A stretch of DNA of 50,405 nucleotides, taken from contig NZ_JAAKZW010000027.1 of NCBI RefSeq assembly GCF_011044995.1, forward strand, positions 1 to 50,405, given 5' to 3'. Of this stretch, positions 1-6,439 are shown one piece after another (position 1 is the stretch's first letter; each line of letters opens with the position of its first letter). The DNA is from Streptomyces mesophilus (lineage in GTDB: Bacteria > Actinomycetota > Actinomycetes > Streptomycetales > Streptomycetaceae). Below the pieces are notes generated by a model. It was not told where the DNA came from, made no database searches, and saw only the letters and a list, made by a program, of their open reading frames with translations. The position numbers were made by a program, and so were the translations under genes.

Positions 1-27
1 TCCGCACCGAGGCCGAGGAGCCTGTAC

Positions 28-1029
28 ATGCCCCTGACTTCCCCCACCCGTATCCCCGAATCCCCGCCGGACGCCGCCCCGTCACCTCAGGGGTACGACG
101 GCAACTCGCCCTTCCCGCAGGAGGGTTCGGCTCCTCGCCGGGAAGGCGGGGAGCGCCTGTACGTCGCGGTGACGGCGGTCATCGTCGTGCTGCCGTTCGT
201 GGCGCTCGGCCTCGCCGGCTGGCTGCTCTGGGGACGCCTGATCCATCCCACGGACATCGTGCTCGGGCTCGCCCTGTACGTACTCACCGGCCTCGGCGTC
301 ACGGTCGGCTTCCACCGCGGTCTCACCCACGGCGGCTACCGGGCCGTCCGCCCCGTACGCATCGCCCTCGCGGTGGCCGGTTCGATGAGCTTCCAGGGCG
401 ACGTGATCGGCTGGGTCGCCACGCACCGCCGCCACCACGCGTTCACCGACCGCCCCGGCGATCCGCACTCCCCGTACCGCTACGGCACGCATCTGCGCGG
501 CCAGTTGCGCGGGCTGCTGCACGCGCACGTCGGCTGGCTGTTCCGCAACGACCCCACGCCGCACGAGCGTTACGTCCCCGATCTGCTCGCCGACCGTGAC
601 ATCCGCGCCGTCTCCCGCGCCTTCCCGCTCCTGTGCCTGCTCACCCTCGCCCTGCCGTTCGGCCTCGGCTGGGCGATCGGCGGCAGTTGGCTGTACGGGG
701 TGACCGGCCTGCTGTGGGCGGGACTCGTCCGTATCGCGCTGCTCCACCACGTCACCTGGAGCGTCAACTCGCTGTGCCACATGATCGGCGAGCGCCCGTT
801 CCGCACCCGGCGCCACGACCGGGCCACCAACCTGTGGCCGCTCGCCCTGCTCTCCTTCGGCGAGAGCTGGCACAACCTCCACCACGCCGACCCCACCAGC
901 GCCCGACACGGCGTGGAACGCGGTCAGCTCGACCCGTCGGCCGCCGTCATCCGGCTGCTCGAACGCTGCGGCTGGGTGCACGACGTGCGCTGGCCGACCG
1001 CGGACCGCGTCGCCGCCCGCCGCATCTGA
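28..1029 (+). CDS. Fatty acid (acyl-CoA type) desaturase
   Basis: This is a membrane di-iron fatty acid desaturase of 333 residues. It is expected to introduce a cis double bond (Delta9 type) into an acyl chain and so adjust membrane fluidity. The three histidine boxes of the family are visible: HRGLTH near residues 96-101, HRRHH near 133-137 and HNLHH near 282-286. Hydrophobic segments lie at about 45-65, 75-95 and 195-235. The ATG is preceded by GAGGAG at a suitable distance. The first 40 residues are proline-rich and probably disordered. A DUF5994-like gene follows 60 bases downstream on the same strand and may be co-transcribed. The substrate, acyl-CoA or acyl-lipid, cannot be told from sequence. 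Confidence 0.9.
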   Translation: MPLTSPTRIPESPPDAAPSPQGYDGNSPFPQEGSAPRREGGERLYVAVTAVIVVLPFVALGLAGWLLWGRLIHPTDIVLGLALYVLTGLGVTVGFHRGLTHGGYRAVRPVRIALAVAGSMSFQGDVIGWVATHRRHHAFTDRPGDPHSPYRYGTHLRGQLRGLLHAHVGWLFRNDPTPHERYVPDLLADRDIRAVSRAFPLLCLLTLALPFGLGWAIGGSWLYGVTGLLWAGLVRIALLHHVTWSVNSLCHMIGERPFRTRRHDRATNLWPLALLSFGESWHNLHHADPTSARHGVERGQLDPSAAVIRLLERCGWVHDVRWPTADRVAARRI

Positions 1030-1089
1030 ACCCCTCGTCCACTCATCGACCCCCAGTCCACGCACAGCAGTCGGCAGGAGCCGCACCCC

Positions 1090-1503
1090 ATGAGCCTCGC
1101 ACCGTATTCCCTGCCCCCCTCCCAGCCCCTCCTCCGTCTGCACCTGGCGCCCGCCGCGGGCGGACCGCGCGCCATCGACGGCGTGTGGTGGCCGCGCTCC
1201 CCCGACCTGCTCACCGAACTGCCCGTCCTGCTCGCCGGACTGCCCCCCACCTGGGGCCACATCACCAGCGTGCGGCTCAACGGCGCCCTGTGGGCGGCGG
1301 CGCCCGGCCGGCTGCTCGTCGCCGGCCAGGTCGTCCGGCTGCGCAGGAGCCTGGCGGCCACCGGCACGGACACCGTCGTCCTGCTCTCCCCCGGCCGCGG
1401 ACGCTGGGACCTGCTCGTCGTCCCTCCGGACGAGGCCGGAACGGATCAGCCCGCCACCTCGCCGGAGTTTCTCGCCAACTTCCTTGAACAGGCCGGTCAT
1501 TGA
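1090..1503 (+). CDS. DUF5994-like small protein
   Basis: This 137-residue soluble protein resembles the actinobacterial family annotated as DUF5994. That assignment is from memory of the pattern: an N-terminal stretch LRLHLAP, then DGVWWPRS and a central WG/W-rich core. No catalytic motif, signal peptide or membrane segment is visible. The ATG follows CAGGAG with about 8 bases spacing. The gene lies 60 bases after the desaturase and precedes a GNAT-like gene, so a short stress or envelope operon is possible. The molecular function of the family is unknown. Confidence 0.75.
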   Translation: MSLAPYSLPPSQPLLRLHLAPAAGGPRAIDGVWWPRSPDLLTELPVLLAGLPPTWGHITSVRLNGALWAAAPGRLLVAGQVVRLRRSLAATGTDTVVLLSPGRGRWDLLVVPPDEAGTDQPATSPEFLANFLEQAGH

Positions 1504-1823
1504 CGCATGGACCTGCCTGGTACGGGTAGATGCCCTACCTACGTGCCCCGCGACCCCGGGTGCGGTTCTGAAGACAGCCGGACCCGCATCACCGATAGGC
1601 GCGGCTCCGGCGCCTCGTCCCTCCGGACAGTCATCACCAGGGCACTCCCGCGCCCTGGAGTCACGGGCGACGAGGAAGTCGAGAAGACGCCGCAGGGGAG
1701 GCGCGTCTTCTCGCCGGGCCGGCCCTCGGCGACGTTCTGCGGATTTCCGCCTGGGGCCGTTCCCCGGTGAGCGCGGCCCGGATACCGGGCCCTCCCCCGG
1801 CAGATACGGCACGGAAGGGACGG
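1504..1823. other. Intergenic region with a strong hairpin
   Basis: This 320-base gap has several open frames with no ribosome binding site or recognisable product, and I treat it as non-coding. It holds an 11-bp perfect inverted repeat (1680-1690 with 1703-1713, arm CGAGAAGACGC) around a 12-base purine-rich loop. The hairpin could be a terminator for the DUF5994-like gene or a leader structure for the next gene. Confidence 0.5.
1680..1713 (+). terminator. Hairpin, probable terminator after the DUF5994-like gene
   Basis: An 11-bp perfect stem with arms CGAGAAGACGC and GCGTCTTCTCG encloses a 12-base loop. No U-tract follows, which is usual for Streptomyces terminators. It lies 177 bases after the stop codon, so an RNA leader element for the downstream gene is an alternative. 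Confidence 0.4.
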
Positions 1824-2393
1824 ATGCGCTCCATGACAGAACATGCGGTGCGGCCCGCCGACGCCCGGCCATCCTCGCCGGACCGGGGCCGGGGCCCTTC
1901 GCCTTGGTCCGCGGAGCGGCTCCACCCGCTGACCCGGTACCAGATAGCCGACCGGCTCCCGGAGCTCTGCGCGCTGTACGCGGCCACATGCGGCGTACGG
2001 GCCTGGCAGGAGGACCGCCTCAGCCATGACTTCCGGCAGCGTCTGACGGCGGACATCCGCCGTCCCGGATTCGGGCTTGTCGTCGCCGAGAACACCTCGA
2101 TCACGGCCTGCGCCTACGGATTCCCGCTGCGCGCGGGGATGTTCGAGATACGGGAGATCGTGGTCCCGCTCCGGGTGCGGCAGCTCTCCCCGCAGCGCGA
2201 GTGGAACCTGGCCCGGCGCCTGCAGAAGCGGCTGCTCGTCGACCACGGCCACACCACGGGCATCACCCTGGTCCCCCGTGCCGACGTATGGACCGTCGAG
2301 GCACTGCGGTCCTGGGGGTGGCGCGACGCCCCCGGCACCCCGTACGGGACACCGCTGTGGCCCCCGCAGCACGTGCTGCTGCTCAGCGTGTGA
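1824..2393 (+). CDS. GNAT-like acetyltransferase fold protein
   Basis: This protein of about 189 residues probably has a GNAT N-acetyltransferase fold. The central stretch EIREIVVPLRVRQLSPQREW followed by NLARRLQKRLL resembles GNAT motif A, which binds acetyl-CoA, although the usual R-G-x-G-x-G/A loop is degenerate. The C-terminal TGITLVPRADVWTVEALRSWGW matches the usual motif B region, in which a side chain packs near the cofactor. The ATG at 1824 was chosen because GGAAGGGA lies just upstream; ATG 1833 is the alternative, and an earlier in-frame ATG at 1767 lacks a ribosome binding site. The weak acetyl-CoA loop leaves activity uncertain. The substrate is unknown. Confidence 0.6.
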   Translation: MRSMTEHAVRPADARPSSPDRGRGPSPWSAERLHPLTRYQIADRLPELCALYAATCGVRAWQEDRLSHDFRQRLTADIRRPGFGLVVAENTSITACAYGFPLRAGMFEIREIVVPLRVRQLSPQREWNLARRLQKRLLVDHGHTTGITLVPRADVWTVEALRSWGWRDAPGTPYGTPLWPPQHVLLLSV

Positions 2394-2454
2394 ACCACCT
2401 GCCGGCCACCCCTGCGCGGCAACTCACCCTGCGTATACGGGTGTTACGCCACCC

Positions 2455-3222
2455 CTAGGCCGCCGGACCTGCCTCCGGACCGGCCTCCGGAGCGGGGATG
2501 ACGGCCGTGTCGAACGAGCCGTCGACGACGTGCCGGGCCAGATCCGTCAGGCGCAGATGGTGGGAGCGGGCATAGGACCGGAACGCGTGGAAGGCGTCGT
2601 CGACCGAGGTGTTCCAGCGCTCCGCGAGCACGCCCTTGACCTGCTCCACCAGGATGCGGCTGCTGAGCGCGCTGTTCAGCTGGGTGTTCACCACATGCGA
2701 CTGCTCCAGCGAGCGCTGCTGCAGGATCGTGATCGTGGCGACGTCGGCCAGTGCCTGGGCGAGGGCGATCTCGTCCTCGGCAAGCCGGCGGTCGGTCCGC
2801 TGGAAGAGGTTCAGCGCGCCCACCACCCGGTCGCGCAGACGCAGCGGGATGGCATGCGTCGTCACGTAACCGATCTCGCGGGCCCGCGGCGTGAAACGGG
2901 GCCAGTCGGCGGCCGCGCCGGAGTTCCTCAGGTCGATGTTCGTACGGGCCGCGCCACTGCGGAAGCACTCCATGCACGGGCCCTGGTCGTGCTGCCGCGC
3001 GAACAGCTCCAGAAGCCGGGTGTGCTCATCCGACGCGGCGATGACCTGCAGTTCCCCGTCCGCGTCGGCGAGCAGGATGCCCGCGGCCGAGACGCCGAGG
3101 AGCTCCACGCAGCGAGCGGAGAGCCGCTGCAGAAGGTCGAGGACGTCGAAGTCGTCGATGAGCGAATCCGCGATCTCGACGAAGACTTCGGCGAGCCGCT
3201 GTTCCCGGGCCATGTCGATCAT
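2455..3222 (-). CDS. GAF-ANTAR domain RNA-binding regulator (distal copy)
   Basis: This is a cytoplasmic regulator of about 255 residues. An N-terminal GAF sensor domain spans roughly residues 20-165 and includes GPCMECFRSG and an ALNLFQR core. A C-terminal ANTAR domain spans about 180-240 and includes VEQVKGVLAERWNTSVDDAF. ANTAR domains bind paired hexaloop RNA hairpins and cause transcription antitermination. The ATG at 3222 overlaps the stop of the preceding gene as ATGA, which suggests translational coupling; ATG 3213 is also possible, because GGAGAGGG sits 9 bases before it. The gene is last in a STAS / GAF-ANTAR / GAF-ANTAR operon. The ligand is unknown, and the target RNA is not evident in this window. 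Confidence 0.88.
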   Translation of the reverse strand: MIDMAREQRLAEVFVEIADSLIDDFDVLDLLQRLSARCVELLGVSAAGILLADADGELQVIAASDEHTRLLELFARQHDQGPCMECFRSGAARTNIDLRNSGAAADWPRFTPRAREIGYVTTHAIPLRLRDRVVGALNLFQRTDRRLAEDEIALAQALADVATITILQQRSLEQSHVVNTQLNSALSSRILVEQVKGVLAERWNTSVDDAFHAFRSYARSHHLRLTDLARHVVDGSFDTAVIPAPEAGPEAGPAA

Positions 3223-4022
3223 CCCTCTCCACCGTCGGGCGAATGAGGCCCGTTCCCATCGTCGTCCATAGCACCCTCGAATCGAAGTCGTCGGGCCACG
3301 ACGTCCTCCGCGACGTCCCCGAGCGGACGCCCACTGCTGTAGGCGTAAGCGCGCAGCCGCACCAGGGCCTGCGCGAGTGTCGTGTCGAGCTGGACGCTGA
3401 TCATGCCCGTGGCCTGGTGCACCACGGCCCGCCGCAGCCCTTCGGGCGGCCAAAGGCCGTCACCGTCATGTCCTGCGGCCCCGTCGCTCCCGACGGGCCC
3501 CCCGTTCATGCTGCTCAGCCCGTCCAGCGGCCCCCGATCGCCGAGCAGCGACGCGATCAGGGCGGCGGTCAGGGTGTTCGTGTCCTGGAGCTGGATGTCG
3601 CTGAGCGGTCCGCTCCCGTCGCACAGCAGCGTCAGCAGACCGATCCTGGCGCCCCCCAGAGCGAGCGGGAAGCAGCACACTCCGTGCACGCCCAGCTGCT
3701 GCGCGGCCGCCAGGAACACGGGCCAGCGGTCGGGCGCCACCAGGCGAAGGTCCGGTTCCAGTACGGGAATTCCGGCGCGCACGGCGTCCGGCCCCGGTCC
3801 CTCGCCCAGCGTGAACTGCAGCTCCTCGAACCGCAGGCTCAGCTCGGGGAAGCACCACAGGGGCTCCGGCGCCCGCACTGCGCCCACCCCGTCCGGGGAC
3901 CTGGGGAACACGGACACGGCGACGCCCGGCACACCCAGTGCCCGTGCCCCGGCCGCCGCGGGATCGCCGCCGCTTCCGGGGCGAAGGGACCGCAGCACCT
4001 CGGCCATGCCGTCGCTGATCAC
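3219..4022 (-). CDS. GAF-ANTAR domain RNA-binding regulator (proximal copy)
   Basis: This predicted GAF-ANTAR protein has about 267 residues. The GAF part (about 25-165) contains LGEGPGPDAVRAGIPV and a VCCFPLALGG core, and resembles GAF domains of actinobacterial ANTAR regulators. The ANTAR part (about 205-258) contains AVVHQATGMISVQLDTTLAQ and ends in DVAEDVVARRLRF. I chose the GTG at 4022 because GGAG lies five bases upstream; an ATG at 4049 is a longer alternative. The stop overlaps the next GAF-ANTAR start by four bases. The two copies are divergent rather than recent duplicates, so they may sense different ligands or form heterodimers. The upstream STAS gene suggests a link to partner-switching stress signalling. 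Confidence 0.87.
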   Translation of the reverse strand: MISDGMAEVLRSLRPGSGGDPAAAGARALGVPGVAVSVFPRSPDGVGAVRAPEPLWCFPELSLRFEELQFTLGEGPGPDAVRAGIPVLEPDLRLVAPDRWPVFLAAAQQLGVHGVCCFPLALGGARIGLLTLLCDGSGPLSDIQLQDTNTLTAALIASLLGDRGPLDGLSSMNGGPVGSDGAAGHDGDGLWPPEGLRRAVVHQATGMISVQLDTTLAQALVRLRAYAYSSGRPLGDVAEDVVARRLRFEGAMDDDGNGPHSPDGGEG

Positions 4023-4086
4023 CGGTCTCCGTTCCACTCGGCCAGGCATATCCCCGCACGGGGCGCGGGCCGGTATGTGGCGAACA

Positions 4087-4506
4087 CTACGCGCCCTTGC
4101 CCCACATCGGCCGGGACGCGGTCCCCGGCCCCTCGGCCACCCCGCGCCAGGCGTCCCGGGCACTCGCATACCCCGGAAAGCGGTCGGCGAGGCCACCGGC
4201 CCGGAAGAGCAGCGCGGTCGCCGAGGTCGTGTAGACGACGCGGACCCAGCCGTGCCGCTCCCGGCAGTCGGCCCAGGCGTCGGACAGGGGCCCGAGGATG
4301 CTTCCGTCCGCGAAGGTGACCTCGCTCAGGTCGACGATGAGACAGAGCCGTCCTCTTCCGGTACGGGCCAGGTTCAGGGCCCGTACCAGCGGCGCCACGG
4401 TGAGCAGGTCCAGCTCGCCGTGCGCGCGCACCACACGGCAGTCGTCGAACAGGACCGGACGTACCAACTGGCCGTCCACTTCGGACAAGTCGGGATGAGA
4501 GCTCAT
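4087..4506 (-). CDS. STAS-domain anti-anti-sigma factor
   Basis: This 139-residue protein is a single STAS domain of the SpoIIAA/RsbV type. Such proteins bind anti-sigma factor kinases and release an alternative sigma factor when unphosphorylated. The core contains VVRAHGELDLLTVAPL, then LCLIVDLSEVTFADGSILGPL; the D-x-S segment (ADGS) is at the position of the usual phosphorylatable serine. The ATG at 4506 lies 9 bases after GGAGGAG; the ATG at 4515 directly abuts that sequence and is less likely. It leads an operon with two GAF-ANTAR genes 64 bases downstream. No kinase partner is encoded nearby, so the cognate anti-sigma factor must be elsewhere. Confidence 0.88.
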   Translation of the reverse strand: MSSHPDLSEVDGQLVRPVLFDDCRVVRAHGELDLLTVAPLVRALNLARTGRGRLCLIVDLSEVTFADGSILGPLSDAWADCRERHGWVRVVYTTSATALLFRAGGLADRFPGYASARDAWRGVAEGPGTASRPMWGKGA

Positions 4507-4727
4507 GCGCCCCATCTCCTCCGGCAGGGTGCTGCACCAGTGCGCAGAGCCTCTGTTGCGCGAAACGGACTGAACGGAGAGGGCCGGGTCCGGGGCGACC
4601 GTATTTCGAGCCTACTCGCGCGGGCCGAGCCGACGGGAGGCATCCCGGAAACGACTGCGACCCGCCCGGAATCCCGGACGGGCCACAGCACACGTGATAC
4701 AGAGCGGCACAGCTCGCCCGCTCCCGG

Positions 4728-4800
4728 TAGACCGTGTGGGACTCGAACCCACAACCAATGGATTAAAAGTCCACTGCTCTGCCAATTGAGCTAACGGTCC
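4728..4800 (-). tRNA. tRNA-Lys(UUU)
   Basis: A 73-base cloverleaf is readable on the minus strand. The acceptor GGACCGT pairs with ACGGTCT (one G-U), the anticodon loop CTTTTAA carries anticodon TTT, and the T-loop is a normal GTTCGAGTC. The 3' CCA is not encoded. Confidence 0.96.
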
Positions 4801-4818
4801 TTGCCGATGGCACCCCCG

Positions 4819-4847
4819 AGCATAGCCCGACCGGCCCGGAGCTCCGA
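4819..4847 (-). promoter_or_regulatory. Possible tRNA-Lys promoter
   Basis: On the minus strand a TATGCT -10 hexamer (4824-4819) lies 18 bases before tRNA-Lys. A weak -35, TCGGAG, sits 17 bases further upstream. The -10 matches the one proposed for the tRNA-Glu cluster. It lies next to the terminator hairpin of the gene upstream, so termination and re-initiation are closely spaced. Confidence 0.35.
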
Positions 4848-4873
4848 TCGAGTATCGGTTTCCGGGCCGGTCG
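4828..4873 (-). terminator. Nested-stem terminator of the FG-GAP operon
   Basis: A 13-bp perfect stem (CGACCGGCCCGGA with TCCGGGCCGGTCG) encloses a second 5-bp hairpin (CCGAT-CGAGT-ATCGG). It lies 28 bases after the stop of the FG-GAP pseudo-protease gene and just before tRNA-Lys. No U-tract follows. Confidence 0.7.
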
Positions 4874-4900
4874 CATGGCTCGCGAAGGAGGGTTCCCTGC

Positions 4901-6439
4901 TCAGGACAGGCTGATGAAACCCTTCATATAGGTCGTGGCCAGTTTCTTCGGCGGTGTGACGAAGCTGCCCTTGTGGTTGGCGTTGTAGACGTAGAGCGCA
5001 CCGGCCGGTGTCCGCGTGACGAGGTCCTGGATGCCGTTGCGGTCGAAGTCCCCGCTGCCGATGATCGCGTTGAACTGGCCCCAGCCGGAGCCGACGCGGG
5101 TGCGCGCGGCGAACGTGCTCTTACCGGTGCCCCGGTAGAACCAGAGCACTCCGGCCTTGTCCCGCGCCACCAGGTCGGGAATCCCGTCACCGGAGAGGTC
5201 TCCGCGGCCTGCCAGCGCCGTGTAGGTGTTCCAGCCGCTGCCGATGCGCAGCCGGCCGACGAACCCGCCCTTGCCCGTGCCGCGGTGGAGCCAGAGCACT
5301 CCGGCCTTGTCCCGCGCCACCACGTCGGGAATCCCGTCACCGGAGAGGTCGCGGGTCGCGACCAGGCGGTCGTAGATCTGCCAGCCTGTGCCGATGTTGG
5401 ACCGCCGGTCGAAGTCCGGCTCGAAATCGCTGGCAGGTACCCGGTAGAGGGTTCCGCCGGAGGTACGGGCGAGCAGGTCGCCGAAGCCGTCACCGTTCAG
5501 ATCACCGGCCTGCACGACGCTGTTGTAGCCGCGGGCGGAGAAGTTGCCTTCGTTGTCCGGCTTGCAGCCAAGGTTCGACCCCGGAAACGGCGCGCAGATA
5601 TCCACCAGGTCGTACGACTGTCGCCCGAGGAAGCTGCCCAGGTCGCCGACGCCGAGGTCGACGTCCGTGGTCCAGTTGCCGATCACGGCGCGATGCGAGG
5701 AGGCGCGCGCGTAGAGACGTACGCCCGACTGCACACAGCCAGTGCTCCGTGTGGCCGAGATCCCGATGAGCTTGCCGCCGGCCACGAGCGCGCCGCCCGC
5801 GTCCCCGAGGCACTGGTCGTCGTCCGCGACGGGCGGTGCTCCGGGCGCCGGTGCGCTGCACAGCATGCCCGAGGGCAGCGGGCTCCCGAGCAGGGCGGCA
5901 CACTCCGCGGCCGACTTGATGACGACCTGCTCGCTGTGCTTGTAGCGCTGGTCCTCGACCAGACCGGTCCACGAGGAGAAGACCGCCGTGGCCCCGGGCG
6001 CGTACAGGGCGCTGTCCGCCGAGCTCGCGAGCACGGGCTTGCCCGCGTTGTCGGGGGTGCGTCGGTTGGTCACGGCGAGCGCGGCCTGGCGGGTGGTGGC
6101 GTTGAACTGTGGATGAGTGCGATAGCCGGGGTAGTTGCTGCCTCCCCACAGCTCTCCGCTGCTGTTGTACTCCCACACCATGTCGGCTTCACCCATGCCC
6201 GTGAAACAGTCAGGCGCGGCCAACGTCTTCGACTTGGACAGCACGATCCCGGTGCATACCCGGGTCACCTGGGTGCCCTCGTCCTCGTAATAGAGCGGGA
6301 TCACCCAGGACGGGACGGACACCGCCGCGTGTGCCTCGGGTGCCTGCCCGAGGGCACCGTCCAGGAGCCCCGTGAACAGGGCCGTGGAGGCGAGCACCGC
6401 GCCGAGACGGCGTGCGGTGCGCGAAACGGTACGGCGCAT
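4901..6439 (-). CDS. Secreted trypsin-like pseudoprotease with FG-GAP repeats
   Basis: This 512-residue secreted protein has a signal peptide (about 1-38, ending AHA-A), a chymotrypsin/trypsin-like domain (about 39-285) and four FG-GAP/VCBS repeats (about 310-505). The repeats carry calcium-loop motifs such as GDLNGDGFGD and RDLSGDGIPD. The protease part keeps fold landmarks, but all three catalytic positions look substituted. The usual TAAHC is LAAPDC, the usual D-x-A-L is QAALAV, and GDSGGP is GDAGGA. It is therefore probably a binding or scaffold protein, not an active enzyme. Its ATG overlaps the upstream stop as TGATG, indicating translational coupling to the larger FG-GAP protein. The ligand is unknown. 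Confidence 0.85.
   Translation of the reverse strand: MRRTVSRTARRLGAVLASTALFTGLLDGALGQAPEAHAAVSVPSWVIPLYYEDEGTQVTRVCTGIVLSKSKTLAAPDCFTGMGEADMVWEYNSSGELWGGSNYPGYRTHPQFNATTRQAALAVTNRRTPDNAGKPVLASSADSALYAPGATAVFSSWTGLVEDQRYKHSEQVVIKSAAECAALLGSPLPSGMLCSAPAPGAPPVADDDQCLGDAGGALVAGGKLIGISATRSTGCVQSGVRLYARASSHRAVIGNWTTDVDLGVGDLGSFLGRQSYDLVDICAPFPGSNLGCKPDNEGNFSARGYNSVVQAGDLNGDGFGDLLARTSGGTLYRVPASDFEPDFDRRSNIGTGWQIYDRLVATRDLSGDGIPDVVARDKAGVLWLHRGTGKGGFVGRLRIGSGWNTYTALAGRGDLSGDGIPDLVARDKAGVLWFYRGTGKSTFAARTRVGSGWGQFNAIIGSGDFDRNGIQDLVTRTPAGALYVYNANHKGSFVTPPKKLATTYMKGFISLS

Noticed and set aside
1507..1770. 87-codon + frame between the DUF5994-like and GNAT-like genes
   Set aside because: It spans the hairpin, has poor codon bias for this genome and shows no family resemblance.
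4503..4754. Open frame between the STAS gene and tRNA-Lys
   Set aside because: It overlaps the tRNA, has no ribosome binding site and no recognisable product.
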